From Planctomycetota bacterium (lineage in GTDB: Bacteria > Planctomycetota > Planctomycetia > Gemmatales > Gemmataceae), in contig JAJPHU010000208.1 in assembly GCA_021325115.1 (NCBI GenBank), positions 1 to 50,820 on the forward strand: a DNA stretch of 50,820 nucleotides, written 5' to 3'. Below are positions 28,900-36,120 of this stretch, in pieces (the stretch's first letter is position 1; every line of letters starts with the position of its first letter). Below the pieces are notes generated by a model. It was not told where the DNA came from, did not search any database, and saw only the letters and a program-made list of their open reading frames with translations. Made by a program: the position numbers and the translations under genes.

Positions 28900-29361
28900 A
28901 TGCACTCGCCTTGTTCTCGATTATCCCGGTTGGTGCGCGCCAGCACGGTTGCCTGCGGGTGCGCACTGCTGCTGGTGGGCTGTACGAGGAACAACGGATA
29001 CACAGGCAAGCTTGTTCCGGTGCAGGGAAAAATCACGATGACGGATGGGAAGCCCCTCTCCGGCGGGCACGTAGCGTTCGTGCGGATCGACCAGGACCCG
29101 GATACCTCAGCCCCGGCGGCGCCTATTGGGGAAATCGGGGGGCCGATTGGGGAAGACGGAGCTTACACACTCTTTACGCAAGGGAAAGCGGGAGCGCCGC
29201 CGGGTAAGTACCGGGTCGCGTTGAGGCCCGGTAGGGACCGGAAGACTTGGCTGGCGGTTTCGCCCCAATACCTCAGCCCCAAGAAAAGCCCCCTAGAGAT
29301 CGAGGTTGTGGAAAATAAGCCTGTTGGTGGATACGACCTGAAGGTACAGCCCCGAAAGTAG
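28900..29361 (+). CDS. Small lipoprotein with transthyretin-like fold, cassette copy 2
   Basis: 153 residues from the ATG at 28900; GGGGAGG lies 9 bases before it, while an ATG at 28891 abuts that site and is unlikely. The signal ends in LLLVGC. The mature part opens VPVQGKITMTDGKPLSGGHV, with PGKYRVALRPGRD in the middle and ends VGGYDLKVQPRK; it matches copy 1 (24650-25165) along its length, for example AYTLFTQGKAGAPPGKYRV against SYTLRTEGRAGVPLGRYRV. It lacks the polar tail of copy 1. Function unknown; same cassette logic as copy 1. Confidence 0.8.
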   Translation: MHSPCSRLSRLVRASTVACGCALLLVGCTRNNGYTGKLVPVQGKITMTDGKPLSGGHVAFVRIDQDPDTSAPAAPIGEIGGPIGEDGAYTLFTQGKAGAPPGKYRVALRPGRDRKTWLAVSPQYLSPKKSPLEIEVVENKPVGGYDLKVQPRK

Positions 29362-29401
29362 TCTACGAAGGCGAATAGCGGCTGCTACACGGCACGGCAC
29401 T

Positions 29402-29438
29402 CTTCCGCGTTTCCAGGCAGAGTTTGGAAACGAGGAAG
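29402..29438. repeat. GTTTCCA-type palindromic repeat, copy C
   Basis: CTTCC and GTTTCCA pair with TGGAAAC and GGAAG around GGCAGAGTT. It resembles the copies at 5046, 5144 and 42431. An outer dyad (GGCACT with AGTGCC) extends the stem. It lies in the 176-base gap between the second lipoprotein and pseudopilin genes; the rest of this gap is a T-rich run ending in AGGAGG. Confidence 0.55.
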
Positions 29439-29537
29439 AGCGCGGCCAGTGCCCTGAGCGGATGGACAACGGTGCCGGGAACTTTACGTATGAGGTGTTC
29501 TACTTGCTTTTTTACTTTTTTTTAGGAGGCGCAAGCC

Positions 29538-30461
29538 ATGTTCGTGACTCGTAGCCGCCGTCGTGAGGGTTTCACGCTGATCGAGCTGTTGGTGGTGATC
29601 GCCATTATCGCCATCCTTATCGGCCTGTTGCTACCGGCGGTACAGAAAGTACGCGAGGCCGCGGCCCGCGCTTCGTGCAGCAACAACATCAAGCAGCTGG
29701 GCCTTGCTGCCCACAATTTCGCCGGCACCTACGGGGTCTTGCCGCCCGCCTGGTACTGGGGGCCGGCTTACGGAAGTGGCTGGGGTTACGAGGCCTCCAC
29801 CAGCATACCTCGAGTGAATGAAGGATCGTGCCAATATTTCCTCTTGCCTTTCATCGAACAGGGCAATCTGTGGAACTTGTCTGCAGGCTCCGCAAATAAT
29901 GTGAAAAGAAACATCGTCAAGACCTTTATTTGTCCCTCGGACGGGACGATGTGGCCAGCGGGCCAGTATTTGAACTATTTTGGTTGGGGTATCTGTAGCT
30001 ATTTTGACAATGTGGCAATTTTCAATCCGCTTGGCCAGAAAAGCATCATCCAGGCCATGCCGAATGGGACGAGCAACACAGTAGCCTGGGCCGAACGCAT
30101 CATCAATTGTTACAATGCGAGCTATCCGGATGGACCAAGCGGCGATAATTACGGGGCCGCCTGGGCTTTTAACATCGCAGTCAATCAGGGCGGCGACATC
30201 GATAACCCGTGTTTTAATTGTCCCACCGGGTTGGGCAAATACGGTGTCTGCATCGACTTTGACCAGAGCGGAGTCCTCTTCCAGGTAGCGCCTCCAGTGG
30301 GGAATTGTATGCCCAGCGCACTGAGCACAGCCCACATCGGCGGCATGATGGTCGGCTTGGGAGACGGCAGCGTCCGCATCGTCGCCGCAGGCATTTCTCC
30401 TCAGACCTGGTGGATTGTTACTTATCCTCAATCCGGCCTTCCCCCAGGTCCGGATTGGTAG
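29538..30461 (+). CDS. DUF1559 pseudopilin-like protein, cassette copy 2
   Basis: 307 residues. The ATG at 29538 has AGGAGG 9 bases upstream. The prepilin signal (basic leader, cleavage at G11/F12, [20 protein letters not shown]) and [20 protein letters not shown] match copy 1. The C-terminus again has H-X9-DG ([17 protein letters not shown]). The middle is rich in Asn, Gly and Trp and differs more from copy 1. It should be exported and held in the membrane by its N-terminal helix after processing. It is preceded by a run of T, including eight in a row, which could cause slippage. Confidence 0.92.
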   Translation: MFVTRSRRREGFTLIELLVVIAIIAILIGLLLPAVQKVREAAARASCSNNIKQLGLAAHNFAGTYGVLPPAWYWGPAYGSGWGYEASTSIPRVNEGSCQYFLLPFIEQGNLWNLSAGSANNVKRNIVKTFICPSDGTMWPAGQYLNYFGWGICSYFDNVAIFNPLGQKSIIQAMPNGTSNTVAWAERIINCYNASYPDGPSGDNYGAAWAFNIAVNQGGDIDNPCFNCPTGLGKYGVCIDFDQSGVLFQVAPPVGNCMPSALSTAHIGGMMVGLGDGSVRIVAAGISPQTWWIVTYPQSGLPPGPDW

Positions 30462-30537
30462 GTGAGGAAGCAGACGTTGTCCATCGGGGCCGTGCCCGGG
30501 GAGCGGCGGAATTCGCCACCCCTCGGGGTACAACAAC

Positions 30538-30750
30538 GTGCTTCGACAATACCTGATTCAAGAAGGATTGTTGATCGAACCGCCCCTTCAAGAAATCGAA
30601 CGTGCCTGAGCCGCCTACGATCGTGGCGAGGCGCCCCAGGCCAGAAGCGTCGATCCGATTTCCTTCGTCCTTATGCGTCGGCTCGGCATCATGGAAGCCT
30701 TCACGAACGACTGGCATTTCCAGATTGCCGAGTTCATCGCGCTGTTTTAA
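30538..30750 (+). pseudogene. PIN-domain toxin (VapC-like) remnant with stop codon
   Basis: In the 300-base gap between the second pseudopilin and arylsulfotransferase genes, one frame reads VLRQYLIQEGLL, then PPLQEIERA, a TGA at 30607-30609, AAYDRGEAPQARSVDPISFV, LMRRLGIMEAFTNDWHFQIA and EFIALF, then TAA at 30748. This is the C-terminal third of a PIN ribonuclease: the usual pattern is RA-W..Y, D..SF.VM, RLGI.EAFT.D.HF..AGF. The TGA falls where Trp is expected. The N-terminal part with the first catalytic Asp is not found. A dead fragment left by insertion or duplication is inferred. Confidence 0.6.
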
Positions 30751-30764
30751 ATCCGGGGAGCGCC

Positions 30765-32228
30765 ATGCCCATTCTCCGCTTTTTGGGGGTGCAGATGAAA
30801 CGCCTGCTCTGCTTACGCATCCCCTTGCCTTCGCTCACAGCCGGCCAGGTCATGGCGAGCTTATCCTTTCTTGGCGCCATTGGCCTCGGCTACCTGTGCG
30901 GCGCAGCCGTCATGTTTTACCAATGGCCTTCCGCTGATTTTCTGGACAAGTGCTTCGCTGGCACCCGGGCCTGGCTTGACAGGGGCCGTCCCACCCTTCC
31001 TCTGCCCTCCGGCACTGCTGCCGAACCGTGGGAAGGGGTCAGCATCGACAAAACGGAGAAAACCTGCGACGGCTTCACCTTGTACACTATGACTGACGGC
31101 GCACGGGCTGCTCTTATCGATATGCGCGGGAATGTGGTCCATCGCTGGCAGCTGCCTTTCCGGCAAGCCTGGCCTCAGGCGCCGCACATTAACCGACCTC
31201 TTGCCGACGACCGCATTCATTGGGTCTGCGCCCGCCTTTGCCCCAACGGCGATTTGCTCGCCATTTATCATGCCGACGGTGATACACCCTACGGCTACGG
31301 ACTGGTCAAGCTGGACAAGGACTCCCGGCCACTGTGGCTCTATGCCGACAACGCCCATCACGATGTCGAAATAGGCGAAGACGGCGCCATTTATACCTTG
31401 ACGCATGAGATCGTCCGAGAGACCCCGGCCGGCATGAGGAAGTTCCTCTCCGGTCCCTTGCTGGCCGATTCTCTCGTCATCCTCTCTCCGGAGGGGCGCG
31501 AGCGGGAACGAATCTCCCTTCTGGAAGCCTTCCGTGATTCGCCTTACGTCTTGATGTTGGCCTCCGTTACCAAACAGTCCGTGACGGAAGATGACGCGCC
31601 GGTCCCGGTTGTTTCGCCGTCGGACTCTGCGGCCTCGAACGATCGACCTCGGAAGTTTCCCTGGAGGAAAGATTTACTCCATGCCAACAGCGTACGGGTT
31701 TTGCCACGGGCCTTGGCCTCGAAGTTTCCGCTGTTCAAGCCGGGACAGGTGCTCATCTCCCTGCGCAACCTGGATGCTCTGGTGGTGGTGGACCGGCACA
31801 GCCGCTCCGTGGTCTGGGCCTCTGGCGGCATCTGGAAGGCCCAGCACGATGCCGAGTTTTTGGCAAACGGCCACCTGCTGCTATACGATAATCTCGGCTC
31901 GCTCTTTTTGGGAACGCGCATTCTTGAGTATGATCCGCGGACGCAGGCCATCCCCTGGTTCTACGTCAACGATCATGCCGCTCCTTTTCGGGCGCTGATA
32001 CGCGGCATGAAACAACGCTTGCCCAACGGCAACACTCTGATTGTCGATCCAGACCACCAGCGGCTCCTGGAAGTGACACTGGAGAGGGAGGTGGTCTGGG
32101 AGTGTTACTGCCCCTCCTTCCCGGTTCTGCAAGGCCAGCCCCGCCGGGCCCGTATCATCACCAGCGCGCGGCGCTATCGTGCGGATGAGCTGACCTTCCT
32201 GAAAGGAGTGGCCCGCGCCCGGCCGTAA
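30765..32228 (+). CDS. Membrane-anchored arylsulfotransferase-like protein, cassette copy 2
   Basis: 487 residues from the ATG at 30765 (GGGGAG 4 bases upstream), the same length as copy 1. A TM helix lies at about 30-51. The periplasmic part keeps the same motifs: NAHHDVEIGEDGAIYTLT, LLHANSVRVLPR, QVLISLRNLDALVVVD, WKAQHDAEFLANGHLLLYDN and RLPNGNTLIVDPDHQRLLEV. At the DNA level some stretches match copy 1 almost exactly (for example 31261-31328) while flanks differ, suggesting gene conversion. A likely role is sulfate transfer to a phenolic acceptor in the periplasm; the acceptor is unknown. Confidence 0.75.
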   Translation: MPILRFLGVQMKRLLCLRIPLPSLTAGQVMASLSFLGAIGLGYLCGAAVMFYQWPSADFLDKCFAGTRAWLDRGRPTLPLPSGTAAEPWEGVSIDKTEKTCDGFTLYTMTDGARAALIDMRGNVVHRWQLPFRQAWPQAPHINRPLADDRIHWVCARLCPNGDLLAIYHADGDTPYGYGLVKLDKDSRPLWLYADNAHHDVEIGEDGAIYTLTHEIVRETPAGMRKFLSGPLLADSLVILSPEGRERERISLLEAFRDSPYVLMLASVTKQSVTEDDAPVPVVSPSDSAASNDRPRKFPWRKDLLHANSVRVLPRALASKFPLFKPGQVLISLRNLDALVVVDRHSRSVVWASGGIWKAQHDAEFLANGHLLLYDNLGSLFLGTRILEYDPRTQAIPWFYVNDHAAPFRALIRGMKQRLPNGNTLIVDPDHQRLLEVTLEREVVWECYCPSFPVLQGQPRRARIITSARRYRADELTFLKGVARARP

Positions 32229-32246
32229 TCTCGCAAAATTCAGCCC

Positions 32247-32299
32247 GTCCGCCGCGCCTGCAAAGACATCCCTTGCGGGTGCGGCGGGCAGGCAGGGAG
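32247..32299. repeat. Palindromic repeat, second copy of the 21012 family
   Basis: Imperfect arms with several G-T pairs. The loop-side core GCAAAGACATCCCTTGCGGG, followed by TGCGGC, matches the repeat at 21012-21066. It follows the second arylsulfotransferase stop and precedes the transglutaminase-like gene. Confidence 0.6.
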
Positions 32300-32309
32300 T
32301 ATTTGGAAT

Positions 32310-34253
32310 ATGACCTCCTGGCATTCATGGACCAAGATCGCTCTCGTCCTTATGGGTACGGCCAGCGCCGTTGGGTCGGTCCGGGCCGAGGTGGGCGACC
32401 CGCAGCTCCGCACCGACCACCCCTGGTATCCAGGCGAGCTGGCTTGCTCGACGTTCGAGCGCCTCTTCGCTACTCAAGCGGAACTTTATGAGCGCGTTGT
32501 TGGCGTCAAGCCGGTAACGGAGGAGCAAAAGGCACTGGCCTCGTGGCTATGGCGCAACACGCACTACTATCATGGCGAGGAAGGCGTTCTTGACCTGTGG
32601 GGACAGGGTTTCACCCGCGGCCTCAGTCCATGGACGCGCGACTACTGGACTGGCCTGTTCGCTCACGGCTTCGGCCTGTGCGGTACCACACACGCACAAT
32701 GGACGGCGGAGATGGAGGCGCTGTTGGGCCATAACCGCGGCCGCTGCGTCGGCGTAAACGGTCACAACTCGTTCGAGGTCTTCTTGACTGGCGGTCCCTA
32801 CGGCGCCGGCAAGTGGGTGCTACTCGACCATGATCTCTCCACCGTCATCTTCGACCGCGAAGGCCGGGCGCTGCTCTCTATCGCCGAGGTCCAGCGCGAT
32901 TGGAAGCGTCTGACCGACCGCCGCTTCGCGCCGGAGCGGCAACATGGCTGGCTGGTATGCGGTCTGCATCCCAGTGATGGGGCCGCTTACCAGGCCTACA
33001 ACACGGCCGAGTACCTGAACGGCTACAGCGGCGTGCCGCCCCTGATCCACCTCCGCCGCGGCGAGAAGCTGCGGCGCTACCTGCGGCCGGGTTTGAATGA
33101 CGGCAAGACCTTTGTCTTCTGGGGCCGTAACTACAATACCGGCGGCATCCCTGGCCCAGAACGCGCGAACACCTGGGTCAACCAACCAGAGAAGATGTAC
33201 GGCTCGCGCACCGGCGCCGGTCATCGGCCAGGCCAGGCACGCTACGGCAACGCCGTCTACACCTATCAACCGGACTTCACCGGTACCGCTTATCGAGAAG
33301 GCGTCCTCGCGGAAGACGACCACCAGGTGACCTTCGAGTTTTACACGCCCTACATCATCGCCGCTACTCCGCCCAACAACGAGCCGTGGGGGATCTATGA
33401 GTCAGGCTGCCGCAACGGCCTGGTGCTGCGTGGCCAGGCCCGCTGTCGGGTCTCTGTCTCCATCGATCAGGGCCGCAGCTGGCACGACTGCGGCACTTTC
33501 ACGGACGGCATGGACCTGACCGACCGGGTCAAGGGATCGCAGCAATACTGGATTCGCTTCCACGCCCCGGCCAAGGCGCTGGCCCAGACGGCCTTGACGA
33601 TGATTACCGTTTGCCAGGCCAATCCCTGCACCATGCCACACCTCCGGGACAATGGCAGCCGGGTGCAGTTCCTGGACTCTGGCCGGGCCGTGGTATCCGC
33701 CGGCCCCAACCTGCCCCAGGCGGAGGCCCACCGCAGTGCGGGAAAATTCGGCACGCCGAACGTCACTCTGGAAGTCGCCACGCCGCGTAAGGAAACGGCG
33801 CTGGTCGTGTATGCGGCGGCCCATGTCCTGTCCGGCAATCCACCCCGGGCCGAGGTGAAGTATCAAATCGATTTCTCGACCGATGCCGGCAAGAACTGGC
33901 AATCTCTGGTCAAGGACTGGACCATCTCACGCCGTGGCGACGAGCCGCCTGACTTCTTCTCGCAAAGCCTCTGCTGGGGCAAGGCCAACTGTGGCGACAG
34001 TGCGGCATCGGTGGTGCGCGTCCGTTTCCACAACAACGGTGGCAAAAACTACGCCCGCGCCGAGGTCCATCTGGTGTATCGGACCCGCGGCGATGATGCG
34101 ACCAAAGTGACCTTCGCTTGGACCGACGACGAGGGAGCGCACTGCGCCGCCCACCGTTTTGCTTCTTGCCGCGGTCGCACGGGACCACTCACCTGGACCG
34201 TCCCCACAGGGCGCTATGTCCAGACACGCTGGGTGGAACTGGAGCCGGATTAG
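32310..34253 (+). CDS. Exported protein with transglutaminase-like Cys-His-Asp core
   Basis: 647 residues with a signal peptide ending near SVRA/EVGD (residue 26). Around 120-175 a cysteine-peptidase/transglutaminase-like core is visible: GLCGTTHAQW (C124), VNGHNSFEVF (H152), KWVLLDHDLS (D173 or D175). The C-terminal half looks like beta-sandwich material (VSVSIDQGRSWHDCGTF, VKYQIDFSTDAGKNWQSLVK), typical of exported planctomycete proteins. Family not recognised with certainty; a peptidase, transglutaminase or inactive binding protein are all possible. It follows cassette copy 2 by 81 bases on the same strand. GGGAG lies 10 bases before the ATG. Confidence 0.65.
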   Translation: MTSWHSWTKIALVLMGTASAVGSVRAEVGDPQLRTDHPWYPGELACSTFERLFATQAELYERVVGVKPVTEEQKALASWLWRNTHYYHGEEGVLDLWGQGFTRGLSPWTRDYWTGLFAHGFGLCGTTHAQWTAEMEALLGHNRGRCVGVNGHNSFEVFLTGGPYGAGKWVLLDHDLSTVIFDREGRALLSIAEVQRDWKRLTDRRFAPERQHGWLVCGLHPSDGAAYQAYNTAEYLNGYSGVPPLIHLRRGEKLRRYLRPGLNDGKTFVFWGRNYNTGGIPGPERANTWVNQPEKMYGSRTGAGHRPGQARYGNAVYTYQPDFTGTAYREGVLAEDDHQVTFEFYTPYIIAATPPNNEPWGIYESGCRNGLVLRGQARCRVSVSIDQGRSWHDCGTFTDGMDLTDRVKGSQQYWIRFHAPAKALAQTALTMITVCQANPCTMPHLRDNGSRVQFLDSGRAVVSAGPNLPQAEAHRSAGKFGTPNVTLEVATPRKETALVVYAAAHVLSGNPPRAEVKYQIDFSTDAGKNWQSLVKDWTISRRGDEPPDFFSQSLCWGKANCGDSAASVVRVRFHNNGGKNYARAEVHLVYRTRGDDATKVTFAWTDDEGAHCAAHRFASCRGRTGPLTWTVPTGRYVQTRWVELEPD

Positions 34254-34317
34254 AAGGCCTTTCGAGACAATATAACGGTTCACGATGCTCCGTAGAAGCA
34301 TCCGAAAGGAGCAGCAT

Positions 34318-34617
34318 ATGTTTGGCAAGGTCATGTTAGCATTATCCGTTCTGTTATTGACCGCAGAGAGCGCCTGGGCCTACGTCGGGCCGGGCGCGGA
34401 TATTGCTTTCATCAGCTATGCCATGACTCTCCTGATCTGGATACTGACGGTGTTTTCTGCAATCCTGCTGTGGCCCGTTTACGCCCTTGTGCGAAAAATT
34501 CGCGGCCGCGATCCCCAAGCGAAGCTGGGGGATGGGGTTCCCAATACGTCCTCAACAGCATCGCCCCTGGAAACGGCAGCGGAGGAAGCCCGTGTGGCCA
34601 GCCATGCTGATCCCTAA
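34318..34617 (+). CDS. Small exported/membrane protein with YVGPGA motif
   Basis: 99 residues from the ATG at 34318, which has AAGGAG 6-7 bases upstream; the in-frame start at 34285 lies inside a small hairpin (34284-34302). A signal peptide ends at SAWA/YVGPGADIAF. One strong TM helix follows (about 30-56, YAMTLLIWILTVFSAILLWP), then a basic patch VRKIRGRD and a polar tail. AYVGPG-type small membrane proteins are common in planctomycetes and related phyla beside sulfotransferase or alkaline-phosphatase-like genes. Function unknown. It is followed by the sulfotransferase gene on the same strand. Confidence 0.75.
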   Translation: MFGKVMLALSVLLLTAESAWAYVGPGADIAFISYAMTLLIWILTVFSAILLWPVYALVRKIRGRDPQAKLGDGVPNTSSTASPLETAAEEARVASHADP

Positions 34618-34631
34618 GAGCTAGCGGACCA

Positions 34632-34742
34632 AACCTCCTCTCCCCTCGTGGGGGAGGGAAGAGGTAGAGGTGTCAAGACAATGGAGCCAAGGAGTTGTGT
34701 CCCCCCACCCGAACCCTCCCCCGCAAGGGAGAGGGAAAAGCC
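34632..34742. repeat. Repeat element across the sulfotransferase start
   Basis: Two C-rich/G-rich hairpins (CCTCTCCCCTCGTGGGGGAG with flanks near 34637-34659, and CCCTCCCCCGCAAGGGAGAGGG, split here, near 34718-34738) are joined by a spacer. The reverse translation gives LPLPSPTRGEE, a well-known mark of dispersed palindromic repeats. The first 20 or so codons of the sulfotransferase gene come from it. Confidence 0.6.
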
Positions 34743-35886
34743 CGCTCGCCCTAAGGACGATCCGCAGCGGCCGGCGCTGCGCCTGCGTATCAGGGACAAA
34801 GAATCTCCGTTTTATGTTCCTCCCTTTCTCGATTTTCTCGGCGGGTTGGTGGACCGCTACCGGAATTTCTGGCTCAGCCTGGGGCGCCTGGAATCCAATC
34901 TCTTGGCTGACGAGCTACGCTCGGTTTGTGTAACGATGCCGATTTACGTCTGTGGCCTGGCCCGCGCGGGCACGACGCTATTACACGAAATTCTGGTTTC
35001 AGCTCCGGGCGTCGCCAGCCATCGGATCAAGGATTACCCGATGGTGTTTACCCCCTACTGGTGGCGGCAAGCGACGGCCCACCTCCGGCCGACCGCCCCG
35101 CGGGAGCGGGTTCATCAGGACCGGGTGCGGATCACGCCGCAAAGCCCCGACGCCCTTGAGGAAATGTTGTGGATGGCTTTTTTCCCGCGCTGCCATGATC
35201 CCTCGATCCCGAACCAGCTGACGGCAAGCAGCCGCTGCCCCGCCTTCGAGGTGTTTTATTGCATGCATCTGCGCAAGCTGCTGCTGGCCGAGCAGGCCAC
35301 GCGCTACGCCGCCAAGGCCAACTATCATATCGCTCGCCTGCCTTACCTCGTTCGTCTCTTCCCGGATGCCAAGTTTGTTGTGATGGTGCGCGCCCCCGTT
35401 AGCCATATCGCCTCGCTGATACGGCAGCATGGATGGTTCTCTCAAGGCCAACGGCGGCATCCACGGGCGCTGACGTTCATGCAGCGTTCGGGCCATTTCG
35501 AGTTCGGCCGCGATCGCCGGCCGCTGAACCTGGGAGACAGCCGACGAGTCCAGGCGATCCAGCGTGCCTGGGCAGCAGGAGAGGAAGTCTGCGGGTGGGC
35601 CTGTTACTGGGACATGGTTTACAGCTATCTGGCCCGCATCTTGGCTGAGGATGCAGCGGTTCGGGCTGCAGCACAGATTGTGCGCTTCGAGGATTTATGT
35701 GCGGCGCCGGCAAAGACCATCGCGGCGGTACTGCGGCATTGCGCCCTGCCGGACGTCGAGCGCATCAGCGCCCTCTTCCTCCCGCTCATCCGTTCACCGG
35801 ATTATTACACGCACTCCTTTTCTCCGGCCGAGTTTGACTTGATTCACGAGCAAACGGCATCTACAGCGAGTCAGTGGGGGTATTGA
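34681..35886 (+). CDS. Sulfotransferase family protein (PAPS-dependent)
   Basis: 401 residues from the ATG at 34681; the true start may be further down because the first 20 residues (MEPRSCVPPPEPSPARER) come from a repeat element. The PAPS 5'-phosphosulfate loop is YVCGLARAGTTLLHEILVS (about 88-106). The 3'-phosphate site is FVVMVRAPVSHIASLIRQHG (near 240-260). The layout fits the Sulfotransfer_3 family. It should pass sulfate from PAPS to a hydroxyl on a glycan, lipid or protein. It lies 63 bases after the small YVGPGA gene. With the sulfatase and two arylsulfotransferases it makes this a sulfate-rich region. Confidence 0.85.
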   Translation: MEPRSCVPPPEPSPAREREKPARPKDDPQRPALRLRIRDKESPFYVPPFLDFLGGLVDRYRNFWLSLGRLESNLLADELRSVCVTMPIYVCGLARAGTTLLHEILVSAPGVASHRIKDYPMVFTPYWWRQATAHLRPTAPRERVHQDRVRITPQSPDALEEMLWMAFFPRCHDPSIPNQLTASSRCPAFEVFYCMHLRKLLLAEQATRYAAKANYHIARLPYLVRLFPDAKFVVMVRAPVSHIASLIRQHGWFSQGQRRHPRALTFMQRSGHFEFGRDRRPLNLGDSRRVQAIQRAWAAGEEVCGWACYWDMVYSYLARILAEDAAVRAAAQIVRFEDLCAAPAKTIAAVLRHCALPDVERISALFLPLIRSPDYYTHSFSPAEFDLIHEQTASTASQWGY

Positions 35887-35989
35887 TATCTGAGCCGCCG
35901 CCGTAAGGGAGCTGCCTTTCTCTACGGTTGTGTTCGCCAGTCCTAAGTGAAGGAATATCCTTCGCTTACGCTTCAAGACCGGGTTTTTC

Positions 35990-36018
35990 TTGTGATCGGG
36001 CGAAAAAGTCCCTATAAT
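35990..36018 (+). promoter_or_regulatory. Sigma-70-type promoter for purF
   Basis: TTGTGA (35990-35995), a 17-base spacer, then TATAAT (36013-36018). A start near 36025 would give a leader of about 95 bases. No riboswitch was recognised in the 35887-36120 gap. Confidence 0.6.
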
Positions 36019-36120
36019 CTTTCTTGTCCCAGCGGATTAATGGATTGTGCCCGGCGGCCGTTGCGGCTTGCTCGTGGGCCGGGATCGGATACGTTTTCCT
36101 CCCTCGTGGGAAACCTCTGC

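Noticed and set aside
29500-29530. T-run before the second pseudopilin gene as a terminator.
   Set aside because: The nearest hairpin ends about 70 bases upstream, and the run leads straight into a strong ribosome binding site.
30607-30609. TGA in the PIN frame as a selenocysteine codon.
   Set aside because: The position matches a conserved Trp, the upstream half of the domain is missing, and no selenocysteine element was seen.
34284-34302. Small hairpin (GATGCT with AGCATC) before the YVGPGA gene as a riboswitch.
   Set aside because: Only 6-bp arms and no conserved core; too little to call a regulatory RNA.
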